Shown in pieces: positions 37,423-46,947 of a stretch of DNA of 64,000 bases. The stretch spans positions 2,170,001 to 2,234,000 of the forward strand of contig NZ_AP022586.1 in assembly GCF_010731695.1 (NCBI RefSeq). Direction: 5' to 3'. The notes under the pieces are model-generated. The model was not told the origin of the DNA, did no database searches, and saw only the letters and a list, made by a program, of their open reading frames with translations. Source of the DNA: Mycolicibacterium litorale. Lineage in GTDB: Bacteria; Actinomycetota; Actinomycetes; Mycobacteriales; Mycobacteriaceae. Positions within the stretch are counted from its first letter, which is position 1. Each line of letters starts with the position of its first letter. The position numbers were made by a program, and so were the translations under genes.

Positions 37423-37448
37423 GGAACTACTCACGGCACTTGAACGTT
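37423..37448 (+). promoter_or_regulatory. sigB: ECF-sigma (SigE/SigH-type) promoter of sigB
   Basis: GGAAC at 37423-37427 and CGTT at 37445-37448 with 17 bp between them match the -35 and -10 of mycobacterial ECF sigma factors. The predicted start site is near 37455, giving a ~30-nt leader with AGGAGG before the main ATG at 37486. Known for sigB in M. tuberculosis; here it is a sequence match. Confidence 0.7.
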
Positions 37449-37485
37449 GAAGCTCATGACAGACCGAGCTGATCAGGAGGCCGTC

Positions 37486-38445
37486 ATGGCAAATGCCACC
37501 ACAAGCCGCGTCGATAGCGATCTGGACGCCCAGAGCCCGGCCGCTGACCTCGTGCGCGTGTATCTCAACGGCATCGGCAAAACGGCCCTGCTGAACGCCG
37601 CGGACGAGGTCGAGCTGGCCAAGCGCATCGAGGCGGGGCTCTACGCCCAGCATCTGCTCGACACCAAGAAGCGCCTCGGCGAGACCCGCAAGCGCGATCT
37701 GGCGGCAGTGGTTCGCGACGGTGAGGCCGCGCGGCGGCATCTGCTCGAGGCCAACCTGCGTCTGGTGGTGTCGCTGGCCAAGCGCTACACCGGGCGCGGG
37801 ATGCCGCTGCTGGACCTGATCCAGGAGGGGAACCTGGGTCTGATCCGCGCCATGGAGAAGTTCGACTACACCAAGGGCTTCAAGTTCTCGACGTACGCGA
37901 CGTGGTGGATCCGTCAGGCCATCACCCGCGGCATGGCCGACCAGAGCCGCACCATCCGGCTGCCGGTCCACCTCGTCGAGCAGGTGAACAAGCTGGCGCG
38001 CATCAAGCGTGAGATGCACCAGAACCTCGGCCGGGAGGCCACCGACGAGGAACTGGCCGAGGAGTCGGGCATCCCCGCGGAGAAGATCGCCGACCTGCTC
38101 GAGCACAGCCGCGATCCGGTGAGCCTGGACATGCCCGTCGGCAGCGACGAGGAGGCCCCGCTGGGCGACTTCATCGAGGACGCCGAGGCGATGTCGGCCG
38201 AGAACGCGGTGATCTCCGAGCTGCTGCACACCGACATCCGGCACGTGCTCGCCACGCTCGACGAGCGCGAACAGCAGGTCATCAGGCTGCGCTTCGGTCT
38301 CGACGACGGCCAGCCCCGCACGCTCGACCAGATCGGCAAGCTCTTCGGGCTCTCCCGTGAGCGGGTCCGCCAGATCGAGCGCGAAGTGATGGCGAAGCTG
38401 CGCAACGGGGAACGCGCCGACCGGCTGCGCTCGTACGCGAGCTGA
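37486..38445 (+). CDS. sigB: Principal-like sigma factor SigB
   Basis: 319 residues. A non-essential group 2 sigma factor for stress and stationary phase. Region 1.2 ([16 protein letters not shown]), region 2 ([37 protein letters not shown]), region 3 and region 4 ([20 protein letters not shown]) are almost identical to M. tuberculosis SigB. The ATG at 37486 has AGGAGG 5 bp upstream. An in-frame ATG at 37456 coincides with the predicted +1 of the ECF promoter and could give a leaderless 329-residue form. Followed by a strong terminator. Confidence 0.96.
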   Translation: MANATTSRVDSDLDAQSPAADLVRVYLNGIGKTALLNAADEVELAKRIEAGLYAQHLLDTKKRLGETRKRDLAAVVRDGEAARRHLLEANLRLVVSLAKRYTGRGMPLLDLIQEGNLGLIRAMEKFDYTKGFKFSTYATWWIRQAITRGMADQSRTIRLPVHLVEQVNKLARIKREMHQNLGREATDEELAEESGIPAEKIADLLEHSRDPVSLDMPVGSDEEAPLGDFIEDAEAMSAENAVISELLHTDIRHVLATLDEREQQVIRLRFGLDDGQPRTLDQIGKLFGLSRERVRQIEREVMAKLRNGERADRLRSYAS

Positions 38446-38467
38446 TCGCCCACCCACGAGAACGGCC

Positions 38468-38500
38468 AACGTGCCCGCCGGTCGCCCCGGCGGGCACGTT
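38468..38500 (+). terminator. Hairpin terminator after sigB
   Basis: Perfect 14-bp stem, AACGTGCCCGCCGG paired with CCGGCGGGCACGTT, with a 5-nt loop. It lies 22 bp after the sigB stop. There is no long T-run, typical for mycobacteria, but the stem is very GC-rich. It separates sigB from ideR. Confidence 0.75.
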
Positions 38501-38569
38501 GTCGTAGAACCCACATCCGACCGTGTGTGTCGTCGCCGATGAAGGCCGCTGTCGAGGCGGCTCAACCGG

Positions 38570-38575
38570 TAGACT
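38570..38575 (+). promoter_or_regulatory. ideR: -10 hexamer TAGACT for ideR
   Basis: Perfect mycobacterial -10. The predicted +1 near 38582 gives a ~26-nt leader with GAGAGG before the ATG at 38608. No IdeR box is seen overlapping it. Confidence 0.55.
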
Positions 38576-38607
38576 CGACCACGACAGAGGGTCTTGAGAG
38601 GCACCGA

Positions 38608-39303
38608 ATGAACGATCTGGTCGATACCACTGAGATGTACCTGCGCACCATTTACGACCTCGAGGAAGAGGGCGTGGTGCCGCTGCGTGCGCGCATCGCC
38701 GAACGCCTCGACCAGAGCGGTCCGACGGTGAGCCAGACGGTGTCGCGCATGGAGCGCGACGGGCTGCTCCAGGTCGCCGGGGACCGGCACCTGGAACTGA
38801 CCGAGAAGGGCCGCGCGCTGGCCATCGCGGTCATGCGCAAGCACCGGCTCGCCGAACGGCTGCTCGTCGACGTCATCGGCCTGCCGTGGGAGGAAGTACA
38901 CGCCGAGGCGTGCCGTTGGGAGCACGTGATGAGCGAGGACGTCGAACGGCGCCTCGTCCAGGTGCTCGACAACCCGACCACCTCGCCGTTCGGTAACCCC
39001 ATCCCCGGCCTGTCCGAACTGGGCCTCGACCGGTCGCCGTCGCGCGCGGAGGCGGTCAACCTGGTCCGCCTGACCGAACTGCCCGCCGGCATGCCCGTCG
39101 CGGTCGTCGTCCGCCAGCTGACCGAACACGTCCAGGGCGACGCCGACCTCATCGCGAGGCTCAAGGAAGCCGGTGTGGTGCCCAACGCCCGCGTCACCGT
39201 CGAATCCGCCGCCCACGGTGGGGTGAACATCGTCATTCCCGGCCACGAGCAGGTCGAACTGCCGCACCACATGGCGCACGCCGTCAAGGTCGAGAAGGTC
39301 TAA
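38608..39303 (+). CDS. ideR: Iron-dependent regulator IdeR (DtxR family)
   Basis: 231 residues, nearly identical to M. tuberculosis IdeR. The winged helix-turn-helix is RIAERLDQSGPTVSQTVSRM. The metal-binding/dimer domain includes CRWEHVMSEDVERRL with metal-ligand Cys/His/Glu residues, and a C-terminal SH3-like domain begins about residue 150. With Fe2+ it represses siderophore genes and activates bacterioferritin. GAGAGG precedes the ATG at 38608. Its stop overlaps the DUF4192 stop by 4 bp, tail to tail. The linker near residues 140-150 (DRSPSRAEAVN) differs from the tuberculosis protein. Confidence 0.96.
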   Translation: MNDLVDTTEMYLRTIYDLEEEGVVPLRARIAERLDQSGPTVSQTVSRMERDGLLQVAGDRHLELTEKGRALAIAVMRKHRLAERLLVDVIGLPWEEVHAEACRWEHVMSEDVERRLVQVLDNPTTSPFGNPIPGLSELGLDRSPSRAEAVNLVRLTELPAGMPVAVVVRQLTEHVQGDADLIARLKEAGVVPNARVTVESAAHGGVNIVIPGHEQVELPHHMAHAVKVEKV

Positions 39304-40340
39304 CCCGCGCGGCGCCGGCGGATCCGTTGCGGCGGCAACCGCACGCCCAACTGGTCGGCGAGCCGGTATCCGGTGACGGCGAGTTCCCGGATCCGCTCCG
39401 GTCGCAGTCCCGACTGCAGCGCCTGATCGAGCATGCCCGCCATCCGGTGGCTGCCGTCGATGCGCAGGGCCGCTTCCAGTGACACCCCGGCCAGCGGACC
39501 GTCTCCCCTGGCGTACGCGGAGAACGCCAACAGCACCAGCGCCTCGACGCGGTAGGCGGCCGGCAGGATGCGGGCCAGCGACACCCACAGCGCCTCGGCC
39601 CGGTCGGCGTCCTCGCCCACCGCGAGCGCGAACAACGTGTCCCTCACCCGCACATCCCGCAGCGCGCGGCCCAGCCGTGCGGCCAATTCGTCGGCCAGCG
39701 TGCCGCCGTCGGCGACGTGCGCCGCCGCGACCCGCGCCTCGGTGATCGCCGCGCAGGCGTCCGCATCGGACATCTCGGGCCCCTCGCACGCCGCGATCAC
39801 CTCGGCCAGCGCCGCACTGCGCGTCGGGTCGACGGCGATCACCGCCTGCAGTTCGGCGCGGCCGGTGTAGAGCCGCCGGCCGTCGAGGACCGCCGCGAGC
39901 GCCAGCGGCGACGACGACGGGTCCTCGATCACCCCGCCGCGGCCGCACCCGTCCGCGCAGTGCCAGTGCCCGCCCGCCGCGACGCGGTCGACGACGTGGG
40001 CGCCCAGCAGCTCGATCCCCCGGTAGTCCAGTTCGTCGGCGAGCTGTTCGGCGACGTCGCGGTAGTCGTCGTTGCACGGGTGGCAACCCGCGCCGTGCTC
40101 GTCGACGATCACGGCGACCGCGCCGTCGGGCCGTGCGGCCGCGGCCACCTCGGCCAGGTGGGCGATCTGGTCGGTCATGTCCTCGGCCAGATCGATCCGC
40201 AGGACACATCCCAGCTCCCCGCGGTCCACGGTCACCAGCACCAGCGACATTTCGGGCACGAAGCCCAGTACGGCGGGCACCGCGGCGATCACGGTGCCCG
40301 GGCGGTCGAGTTCGAAATCAGGGGTATGCGATGTCGTCAT
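39300..40340 (-). CDS. DUF4192 family protein (Rv2712c-like)
   Basis: 346 residues. The N-terminal VIAAVPAVLGFVPEMSLVLV, central AVAVIVDEHGAGCHPCNDDYRD and GGHWHCADGCGRGGVIEDP are family blocks; the Cys residues may bind a metal. The C-terminal third is helical, ending in a highly basic tail. Conserved in actinobacteria near ideR/sigB; function unknown. The ATG at 40340 has CGAGGT immediately upstream. Two bases of the ideR stop are shared. Confidence 0.85.
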   Translation of the reverse strand: MTTSHTPDFELDRPGTVIAAVPAVLGFVPEMSLVLVTVDRGELGCVLRIDLAEDMTDQIAHLAEVAAAARPDGAVAVIVDEHGAGCHPCNDDYRDVAEQLADELDYRGIELLGAHVVDRVAAGGHWHCADGCGRGGVIEDPSSSPLALAAVLDGRRLYTGRAELQAVIAVDPTRSAALAEVIAACEGPEMSDADACAAITEARVAAAHVADGGTLADELAARLGRALRDVRVRDTLFALAVGEDADRAEALWVSLARILPAAYRVEALVLLAFSAYARGDGPLAGVSLEAALRIDGSHRMAGMLDQALQSGLRPERIRELAVTGYRLADQLGVRLPPQRIRRRRAG

Positions 40341-40439
40341 ACCTCGAACAGTGGCCGCACCCCCTGTCAGTCCGGCCGCCGCGACCCGCCCGCGGACCCC
40401 GTCTGGGGATGAACTCGGCGCTGGGGAGAGCCGGCGCGC

Positions 40440-41135
40440 TCAGCGTTCGCCGCGGCGTACGGTCAGCAGCGCGTCGGCGAACAAAAGGTCCAGCGCGGCG
40501 GTGTCCGGGGCTGCACTCGCGTCGTTGTTCAGCCACGCGGCGGTCAGCCGCACGTCGTCGATCTGGGCGCCCAGACGCAGCACCCGTACCGGCGGCTCGG
40601 TGGACCGCCGGATCGTGGCCTCGCTCGCCAGGGAGTCGTCGGCATCCACCGGCCGGGCGGGCAGCAGCACGGTGTCGACGGTGGTGACCACCTCGCCTGC
40701 GGTGGCGGTCAACGACGGGCAGCGCGCGACCTGCGCGTGGCGGTCGGCCAGTGTCGTGCCGGTCCGGGTGAGGATGACGACCAGCGCGGCACCGGTGCCC
40801 GGGTCGACGCCCTGCGCGGCCACTGCGTTGCGCGGACCGGAACCCACCGGCGCCGGTGCGCATCCGGCCGGTTCGACGGTGGCGCCCGCGGGCACCCCGT
40901 CGACGCTCGCGACGGCCTCGGAGACCCCATGCGCATCGAGCACCGCGGCGCGGTACGGCGCGGGAAACGCGGACGGCTCGACCAGCACTTCGGTCAGCAC
41001 CACCGGCATCCCGTCGTCCACGGCCGCTGCGCCGTCGACCACCCGCACACATCCGCACAGCACGACGACGCACGCGAGCAACACGGCGCCCGGTGCGCCG
41101 CGACCCCGCACGAGCACGCCGTCCATCGCGGTCAT
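40440..41135 (-). CDS. Predicted secreted lipoprotein
   Basis: 231 residues. A type II signal peptide has the hydrophobic stretch GAVLLACVVVLCGC and a lipobox at VLCGC (Cys near residue 29). The mature part is beta-rich with two Cys (GCAPAP, ARCPSL) that could form a disulfide. It resembles mycobacterial lipoproteins with a sensor-like DUF5642-type domain. Function unknown. The ATG at 41135 is preceded by GGTGAGACG; an in-frame ATG at 41126 is possible. Divergent from sthA. Confidence 0.68.
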   Translation of the reverse strand: MTAMDGVLVRGRGAPGAVLLACVVVLCGCVRVVDGAAAVDDGMPVVLTEVLVEPSAFPAPYRAAVLDAHGVSEAVASVDGVPAGATVEPAGCAPAPVGSGPRNAVAAQGVDPGTGAALVVILTRTGTTLADRHAQVARCPSLTATAGEVVTTVDTVLLPARPVDADDSLASEATIRRSTEPPVRVLRLGAQIDDVRLTAAWLNNDASAAPDTAALDLLFADALLTVRRGER

Positions 41136-41250
41136 CGTCTCACCGGGCCGACGTCGCGGCGGTCAGGCGCGCGGTGGGCGGGCAGTGTTCACGAGCTGTT
41201 GACGCGGGTCGGCATGCGGAAACGCACCCGGCGGCGTAGACCTTGTGTCC

Positions 41251-42666
41251 ATGGGTTCCATGCAGGAGTTCGACCTGGTCGTGATCGGATCCGGGCCCGG
41301 CGGGCAGAAGGCGGCGATCGCCGCGGCCAAGCTGGGCAAATCGGTCGCCGTCATCGAGCGCGGCCGCATGCTCGGCGGCGTCTGCGTCAACACCGGCACG
41401 ATCCCGTCCAAGACACTGCGCGAGGCCGTCGTCTACCTGACCGGGATGAGCCAGCGCGAGCTGTACGGCGCCAGCTACCGCGTGAAGGAAAAGATCACCC
41501 CGGCCGATCTGCTGGCACGCACCCAGCATGTGATCGGCAAGGAGATCGACGTGGTGCGGTCGCAGCTGATGCGCAACCGCATCGAGCTCTACATCGGCCA
41601 CGCCCGCTTCGTCGACCAGCACACCGTCCTGGTCGAGGATCCCAACCGCGCCGAGCGGATCACGGTGTGCGGTCGCAACATCGTCATCGCCACCGGCACC
41701 AAACCGGCCCGCCCGCCCGGCATCGAGTTCGACGAGCGGCGGGTGCTCGACTCCGACGGGATCCTCGACCTGCAATTCATCCCCTCGTCGATGGTGGTCG
41801 TCGGCGCCGGCGTGATCGGCATCGAGTACGCCTCGATGTTCGCCGCGCTCGGCACCAAGGTGACCGTCGTGGAGAAGCGCGACGCGATGCTGGAGTTCTG
41901 CGATCCGGAGGTCGTCGAGGCGTTGCGCTTCCACCTGCGCGACCTCGCGGTGACGTTCCGCTTCGGCGAGGAGGTCACCGCCGTCGACGTCGGCTCGGCG
42001 GGCACCGTCACCACACTGGCCAGCGGTAAGCAGATCCCCGCCGAGACCGTCATGTACTCGGCGGGCCGCCAGGGGCAGACCGACCACCTCGATCTCGAGA
42101 ACGCGGGGCTCGAAGCCGACGCGCGCGGCCGGATCTTCGTCGACGACAACTACCGCACGAAGGTCGACCACATCTACGCCGTCGGCGACGTGATCGGCTT
42201 CCCCGCGCTGGCCGCCACGTCGATGGACCAGGGCCGGCTGGCCGCCTATCACGCCTTCGGGGAACCGGCGAAGGGCATGACCGAGATCCAGCCGATCGGC
42301 ATCTACTCCATCCCCGAGGTGTCCTATGTCGGCGCCACCGAGGTCGAGCTGACCAAGGACTCCGTACCCTACGAGGTCGGCGTGTCCCGCTACCGCGAAC
42401 TCGCGCGCGGGCAGATCGCCGGGGACTCGTACGGCATGCTCAAACTCCTCGTGTCCACCGAAGACCTGCGGCTGCTGGGCGTGCACATCTTCGGGACCAA
42501 CGCCACCGAGATGGTGCACATCGGGCAGGCCGTGATGGGCTGCGGCGGCACCGTCGAATACCTGGTCGACGCGGTCTTCAACTACCCGACCTTCTCCGAG
42601 GCCTACAAGGTCGCCGCGCTCGATGTGATGAACAAGCTGCGGGCGCTCAGCCGATTCCGCTCCTGA
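41251..42666 (+). CDS. sthA: Soluble pyridine nucleotide transhydrogenase SthA
   Basis: 471 residues, a flavoprotein interconverting NADPH/NADH. It has an N-terminal FAD site ([20 protein letters not shown]) and a single redox-site Cys in [14 protein letters not shown]; the second Cys of disulfide reductases is Thr, normal for SthA. An NAD(P)-binding [15 protein letters not shown] and a C-terminal dimerisation domain follow. Near identity to Rv2713. Possible starts are GTG 41245, ATG 41251 and ATG 41260. The last fits the usual length (468), while an imperfect -10 TAGACC at 41237-41242 places +1 near 41251. Confidence 0.94.
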   Translation: MGSMQEFDLVVIGSGPGGQKAAIAAAKLGKSVAVIERGRMLGGVCVNTGTIPSKTLREAVVYLTGMSQRELYGASYRVKEKITPADLLARTQHVIGKEIDVVRSQLMRNRIELYIGHARFVDQHTVLVEDPNRAERITVCGRNIVIATGTKPARPPGIEFDERRVLDSDGILDLQFIPSSMVVVGAGVIGIEYASMFAALGTKVTVVEKRDAMLEFCDPEVVEALRFHLRDLAVTFRFGEEVTAVDVGSAGTVTTLASGKQIPAETVMYSAGRQGQTDHLDLENAGLEADARGRIFVDDNYRTKVDHIYAVGDVIGFPALAATSMDQGRLAAYHAFGEPAKGMTEIQPIGIYSIPEVSYVGATEVELTKDSVPYEVGVSRYRELARGQIAGDSYGMLKLLVSTEDLRLLGVHIFGTNATEMVHIGQAVMGCGGTVEYLVDAVFNYPTFSEAYKVAALDVMNKLRALSRFRS

Positions 42667-42832
42667 CACTCCGGTTCAGCGGGCGCCGGCGGGGCATCCT
42701 GCGCGGGAATGCGGCGCGGCTCGCGACGCGTTGAGCGTGTACCCGCGGCAGCGGACACCCCGAAGTGCGGGACACTTGTGGTCACGGCGCGACGTAGTAC
42801 CGGCGTCGACCGCGGCGAGGAGGCGAAGCGAA

Positions 42833-43867
42833 ATGGCAGACACCCCAGAGCACCCGAACACCCCGGACCAGCCGGACACCACCCACGGACAGCAGTACCA
42901 GCCCGACCCCACCGGCATGTACGAGCTGGAGTTCCCGGCCCCGCAGCTGTCGGCGGCCGACGGACGCGGACCGGTGTTGATCCATGCGCTGGAAGGTTTC
43001 TCGGACGCCGGCCACGTGGTCCGGTTGGCCACCGCGCACCTCAAGAACAGCCTGGACACCGAGCTGGTCGCGTCGTTCGCCATCGACGAACTGCTCGACT
43101 ACCGCTCCCGGCGGCCGTTGATGACGTTCAAGACCGACCACTTCTCCGCCTACGAGGAGCCGGAACTCAACCTCTACGCCATGCATGACAGCGTGGGGAC
43201 GCCGTTTCTGCTCCTCGCCGGCATGGAGCCGGATCTGCGCTGGGAGCGGTTCATCACCGCGGTGCGCCTGCTGGCCGAACGGCTCGGCGTCCGGCAGACG
43301 ATCGGGCTCGGCTCGATCCCGATGGCGGTTCCGCACACCCGGCCGGTCACGATGACCGCGCACGCCAACAACAAGGAGCTGATCGCCGAGCACACCCCGT
43401 GGGTGGGCGAGGTCCAGGTGCCGGCGAGCGCGTCGAATCTGCTGGAGTACCGGATGGCTCAGCACGGTCACGAGGTCGTCGGCTACACGGTGTATGTACC
43501 GCACTACCTGTCGCAGACGGCCTATCCCCCGGCCGCCGAGGCGCTGCTCGCCGAGGTCGCCAAGACGGCGGCGCTGCAGATCCCGCTCGCCGCGCTGTCG
43601 GAGGCGGGCGCCGAGGTCTACAGCAAGATCAACGAGCAGGTCGAGGCCAGCGTCGAAGTTGCTCAGGTGGTGACCGCCCTGGAGCGCCAGTACGATGCGT
43701 TCGTCGCCGCCCAGGAGAACCGGTCGCTGCTCGCGCACGACGAAGATCTCCCCAGCGGTGACGAACTCGGCGCCGAGTTCGAACGGTTCCTCGCCCAGCA
43801 GGCCGGCGAGAAGGACAAAGAGGACAGGTACCGGGACGGGTTCTCCGACGGCGAGGACCGTAGCTGA
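42833..43867 (+). CDS. PAC2-family protein (Rv2714-like)
   Basis: 344 residues. The PAC2 fold is shared with archaeal/eukaryotic proteasome-assembly chaperones. GPVLIHALEGFSDAGHVVRLA opens the domain; LLLAGMEPDLRWERF and GLGSIPMAVPHTRPVTMTAH lie mid-protein. A C-terminal helical region with an acidic, Lys/Asp-rich tail follows from about 270. In mycobacteria, proteins of this fold have been linked to proteasome-like assembly or nucleotide handling; function uncertain. GAGGAGG precedes the ATG by 9 bp, which excludes the longer open frame. Confidence 0.87.
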   Translation: MADTPEHPNTPDQPDTTHGQQYQPDPTGMYELEFPAPQLSAADGRGPVLIHALEGFSDAGHVVRLATAHLKNSLDTELVASFAIDELLDYRSRRPLMTFKTDHFSAYEEPELNLYAMHDSVGTPFLLLAGMEPDLRWERFITAVRLLAERLGVRQTIGLGSIPMAVPHTRPVTMTAHANNKELIAEHTPWVGEVQVPASASNLLEYRMAQHGHEVVGYTVYVPHYLSQTAYPPAAEALLAEVAKTAALQIPLAALSEAGAEVYSKINEQVEASVEVAQVVTALERQYDAFVAAQENRSLLAHDEDLPSGDELGAEFERFLAQQAGEKDKEDRYRDGFSDGEDRS

Positions 43868-43915
43868 ACAGACCGCACGCCGAGGCGAGCCCCGGCCCGA
43901 GGACAGGTTGGCGAG

Positions 43916-44938
43916 ATGACTGACCGCACCCCCAATCTGCGACCGGTGCGGGATGTGACGCCGACGCTGCAGTACCGCACCATCCACGGCTACCGGCGGG
44001 CGTTCCGGATCGCGGGTGAGGGTCCGGCGATCCTGCTGATCCACGGCATCGGCGACAACTCCACGACGTGGAACACCGTGCAGTCCAAACTCGCGCAGCG
44101 GTTCACCGTCATCGCGCCCGATCTGCTCGGGCACGGCAGATCGGACAAACCCCGCGCCGACTATTCGGTGGCCGCGTACGCGAACGGGATGCGCGACCTG
44201 CTCAGCGTGCTCGACATCGACCGGGTGACCGTGGTCGGTCATTCCCTGGGCGGCGGGGTCGCCATGCAGTTCGCCTACCAGTTCCCGCAATTCGTCGACC
44301 GGCTGATCCTGGTCGGCGCGGGCGGTGTCACCAAGGACGTCAACATCGCGCTGCGCGCGGCGTCCCTGCCGATGGGCAGCGAGGCACTCGCCCTGCTGCG
44401 ACTCCCCCTGGTGTTGCCCGCGCTCCAGCTCGCCGGCAGGGTGGCGGGGACGGTCCTGGGCACCACGAAGGCGGGCCGGGACCTGTCCGAGATGATGCGG
44501 ATCCTCGCCGATCTGCCCGAGCCGACCGCGTCGTCGGCGTTCGCCCGCACGCTGCGCGCCGTGGTCGACTGGCGCGGCCAGGTGGTCACGATGCTGGACC
44601 GCTGTTATCTCACCGAATCCGTGCCGGTGCAGCTGATCTGGGGCAGCGACGATTCGGTGATCCCGGCCAGTCACGGCCGGCTGGCGCACGCCGCGATGCC
44701 CGGCTCGCGGCTGGAGATCTTCGAGGGCGCCGGCCACTTCCCGTTCCACGACGACCCGGACCGGTTCGTCGAGACCGTGGAGCGGTTCATCGATTCGACC
44801 GAGCCGGCGACCCACGATCAGGAGATGCTGCGCGAGCTGCTGCGCACCGGTGTGAGCGAATCGGCCATCAGCGGTTCGGCCGACACCCGCGTCGCGGTGC
44901 TCGACGCCATGGGCAGCGACGAGCGCAGCGCCACCTGA
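43916..44938 (+). CDS. Alpha/beta-fold hydrolase (Rv2715-like)
   Basis: 340 residues. Oxyanion region LLIHGIGDNSTTWNTV, nucleophile elbow VVGHSLGGGVAMQFAY, Asp in LIWGSDDSVIPASHG and His in FEGAGHFPFHDDPDRF complete the triad. A cap domain lies between about 135 and 235. No signal peptide. The substrate is unknown, possibly an ester or lipid. It follows the PAC2 gene by 48 bp and is probably co-transcribed with it. Confidence 0.87.
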   Translation: MTDRTPNLRPVRDVTPTLQYRTIHGYRRAFRIAGEGPAILLIHGIGDNSTTWNTVQSKLAQRFTVIAPDLLGHGRSDKPRADYSVAAYANGMRDLLSVLDIDRVTVVGHSLGGGVAMQFAYQFPQFVDRLILVGAGGVTKDVNIALRAASLPMGSEALALLRLPLVLPALQLAGRVAGTVLGTTKAGRDLSEMMRILADLPEPTASSAFARTLRAVVDWRGQVVTMLDRCYLTESVPVQLIWGSDDSVIPASHGRLAHAAMPGSRLEIFEGAGHFPFHDDPDRFVETVERFIDSTEPATHDQEMLRELLRTGVSESAISGSADTRVAVLDAMGSDERSAT

Positions 44939-44949
44939 CCGACGACACG

Positions 44950-44955
44950 TAGCAT
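44950..44955 (+). promoter_or_regulatory. -10 hexamer TAGCAT for a leaderless PhzF-like gene
   Basis: TAGCAT (TANNNT) ends 7 bp before the ATG at 44963; no Shine-Dalgarno sequence is present. Confidence 0.5.
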
Positions 44956-44962
44956 CGGCCCC

Positions 44963-45649
44963 ATGGCCATCGATGTCGAAGTGCTACGCGTTTTCACCGA
45001 CCCCGAGGGTAACCACGGCAACCCGCTGGGCGTCATCGACGCCGCCACAGTCGATCCCGGTGACCGGCAGCGTATCGCCCGCGAACTGGGTTACAGCGAA
45101 ACGATTTTCGTCGACGTACCGGACACCGGTGCGACCACCGCACACATCAGGATCCACACCCCCGCGACCGAGCTGCCGTTCGCGGGCCACCCCACCGTGG
45201 GGGCGGCGTGGTGGTTGCGCGAGAACGGGCTTCCGGTGCGCACCCTGCAGGTCCCGGCCGGGATCGTGCAGGTCGCCTACGAGGACGACCTGACCATGGT
45301 GCGGGCCCGCTCGGACTGGGCGCCGGAGTTCGCGATCCACGACCTCGAGTCCGCCGAGGAGCTGGCCGCCGCCGACCCGTCGGACTATGCCGATGACGCC
45401 CACCACTACCTGTGGACGTGGACCGATCGCGAGGCGGGACACATCCGCGCCCGCATGTTCGCCGCGGAGCTCGGGGTGCCCGAGGACGAGGCGACCGGCG
45501 CGGCGGCGGTACGCATCACCGACTATCTGAGCCGCGACCTGACGATCGTGCAGGGCAGGGGTTCGGTGATCCACACGGTCTGGAGCCCTGACGGGTGGGT
45601 GCGGGTCGCAGGCCGCGTCGTCAACGACGGCCGACGCACCCTGGATTGA
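44963..45649 (+). CDS. PhzF-family isomerase-like protein (Rv2716-like)
   Basis: 228 residues. The N-terminal [15 protein letters not shown] and [16 protein letters not shown] match the diaminopimelate-epimerase-like PhzF fold, with the catalytic acid replacing the Cys pair of DapF. The length is shorter than most PhzF proteins (~280), as in Rv2716. Substrate unknown; no phenazine genes are nearby. In M. tuberculosis Rv2717c lies between this gene and nrdR, but here only 7 bp separate their stops. Confidence 0.87.
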   Translation: MAIDVEVLRVFTDPEGNHGNPLGVIDAATVDPGDRQRIARELGYSETIFVDVPDTGATTAHIRIHTPATELPFAGHPTVGAAWWLRENGLPVRTLQVPAGIVQVAYEDDLTMVRARSDWAPEFAIHDLESAEELAAADPSDYADDAHHYLWTWTDREAGHIRARMFAAELGVPEDEATGAAAVRITDYLSRDLTIVQGRGSVIHTVWSPDGWVRVAGRVVNDGRRTLD

Positions 45650-45656
45650 CGTCGGG

Positions 45657-46121
45657 TCAGCTCGGTGTCGTGACGTCCCGGTGCGCGCGCAGCGCTTCGA
45701 TCTCGCGCTCGAAATCGGCTGCGGACTCGAAGGATCGGTACACCGAGGCGAACCGCAGGTACGCCACCTCGTCGAGGTCGCGCAGCGGCCCGAGGATCGC
45801 GAGCCCGACCTCGTGGCTGGGCACTTCCGGCGAACCGGTGGCGCGCACGGCGTCCTCCACCTGCTGGGCGAGCAGGTTGAGCGCATCGGGGTCGACCTGG
45901 CGACCCTGACAGGCGCGGCGCACTCCCTTGATGACCTTTTCCCGGCTGAACGGCTCGGTCACCCCGCTGCGCTTGACCACCGCCAGCACGGCGGTCTCGA
46001 CCGTGGTGAAGCGCCGGCCACACTCCGGACAGGACCGGCGCCGCCGGATCGCCTGACCTTCGTCGGTCTCACGGGAGTCGACGACGCGAGAATCGGGATG
46101 ACGGCAGAACGGACAGTGCAT
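45657..46121 (-). CDS. nrdR: Ribonucleotide reductase regulator NrdR
   Basis: 154 residues. A zinc ribbon with four Cys (MHCPFCRHP and CPECGRRF) is followed by an ATP-cone domain ([20 protein letters not shown]). It represses nrd genes in response to dATP/ATP. The ATG at 46121 gives the conserved N-terminus; GGAGCGG sits 5 bp upstream. The LysM gene is upstream on the same strand. Homologue of Rv2718c. Confidence 0.94.
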   Translation of the reverse strand: MHCPFCRHPDSRVVDSRETDEGQAIRRRRSCPECGRRFTTVETAVLAVVKRSGVTEPFSREKVIKGVRRACQGRQVDPDALNLLAQQVEDAVRATGSPEVPSHEVGLAILGPLRDLDEVAYLRFASVYRSFESAADFEREIEALRAHRDVTTPS

Positions 46122-46282
46122 CACCGCTCCTTCGCCGAACCGTCGGGTACGCCTTTCGAACCTCTCCGAGCCTACCCGGGTGGCCGCGCCGGCGCCGACG
46201 GCCGGGGCCCACGCCCACCCCACACTCGGCGAGGCGAGCACGCCCGGTGCACTGCACCACGATTCACTGTCCACGGCCAGCG

Positions 46283-46729
46283 TCAGCTGACAGGAGCGAT
46301 GAGCGTCTGCCCGGCATCCAACGCCGCGGAATCCAGCTGGTTGAGCTCGCGGATCCGCTCGACGACGGCGCCGACCGGGGCGCCGGGGGCGACCCGTTGC
46401 GCGACCTGGTGCAGGCTCTCACCGGTCTGCACCTGCACCACCGCGAGTTCGGCGGGCACCGACTCCTGCTGCCCCGCCACGCCACCCAGGTTCGCCACCA
46501 GGCCCAGCCAGACCGTGATCCCAGCGGCCATCAGGGCCAACAACACCGTCGTGGCGGGCGTGATCGGGCGGCGCCGGTGAGAGGCCCGCGACATCAGCAC
46601 GCCGTTGCCGCGGTGCCGCACGGCCGCACCGGCGGGACGGCCGCCGCGGGGCCGTCGTGCATCGGTGGCGCGGCGGACACCTCGCACGGCCGGATTCTGC
46701 TGGGTCTGCCTCACGTCGAGGATCGTCAT
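46283..46729 (-). CDS. LysM-domain membrane protein, SOS-associated (Rv2719c/ChiZ-like)
   Basis: 148 residues. A basic cytosolic N-terminus, a single membrane helix ([20 protein letters not shown]) and an extracellular LysM domain ([19 protein letters not shown] to [10 protein letters not shown]). Rv2719c of M. tuberculosis is a DNA-damage-induced cell-wall protein that checks division. The ATG at 46729 has GAAGGGAAGGGC upstream. A LexA box lies 2 bp upstream of its -10 (46769-46774). It diverges from lexA. Confidence 0.87.
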   Translation of the reverse strand: MTILDVRQTQQNPAVRGVRRATDARRPRGGRPAGAAVRHRGNGVLMSRASHRRRPITPATTVLLALMAAGITVWLGLVANLGGVAGQQESVPAELAVVQVQTGESLHQVAQRVAPGAPVGAVVERIRELNQLDSAALDAGQTLIAPVS

Positions 46730-46768
46730 GTGCGTGCCCTTCCCTTCGGGTGTTCGCCTGTGTGTTCG

Positions 46769-46774
46769 AATGTA
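46769..46774 (-). promoter_or_regulatory. -10 hexamer TACATT for the LysM gene
   Basis: Minus-strand TACATT (TANNNT) predicts +1 near 46762 and a ~33-nt leader. It directly abuts a LexA box, fitting LexA repression. Confidence 0.5.
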
Positions 46775-46775
46775 G

Positions 46776-46791
46776 TCGATCACCTGTTCGA
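46776..46791. promoter_or_regulatory. LexA (SOS) box TCGATC-ACCT-GTTCGA
   Basis: One mismatch from TCGAAC-N4-GTTCGA in the left half. Located immediately before the LysM-gene -10, in the spacer of that promoter. A second weaker match (TAGAAC-GTGT-GATCGA, two mismatches) follows at 46796-46811. Confidence 0.7.
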
Positions 46792-46899
46792 TGGATAGAA
46801 CGTGTGATCGAACTGTTGCAGACGATATGGGAGGGGTCTGACAAGTCCGTTCGACGGCGTTCGACGACGGCCATGGACCCTGCGGCAGGACGACACGCC

Positions 46900-46915
46900 T
46901 CGAACACATGTTTGA
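46900..46915. promoter_or_regulatory. LexA (SOS) box TCGAAC-ACAT-GTTTGA
   Basis: One mismatch from the mycobacterial consensus. It ends 19 bp before the lexA -10 (TAGATT at 46935-46940), overlapping the -35 position, which fits LexA autorepression. Confidence 0.75.
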
Positions 46916-46934
46916 TCATCGGGCGTCGGCCGAC

Positions 46935-46940
46935 TAGATT
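46935..46940 (+). promoter_or_regulatory. lexA: -10 hexamer TAGATT for leaderless lexA
   Basis: TAGATT (TANNNT) ends 7 bp before the lexA ATG; no ribosome binding site. Confidence 0.6.
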
Positions 46941-46947
46941 CAGGGTC

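Noticed and set aside
38501..38607. IdeR (iron) box upstream of ideR
   Set aside because: No TTAGG-type palindrome is present; ideR seems to be driven by a plain TAGACT promoter.
37369..40209. 946-codon open frame on the minus strand across sigB and ideR
   Set aside because: It runs antisense to two highly conserved genes and has an Arg/Gly/His/Asp-biased composition typical of GC-rich antisense frames; no domain is recognisable.
41251..42666. Loss of the second redox Cys in SthA as a defect
   Set aside because: Soluble transhydrogenases of this type normally have Thr at that position; the enzyme is intact.
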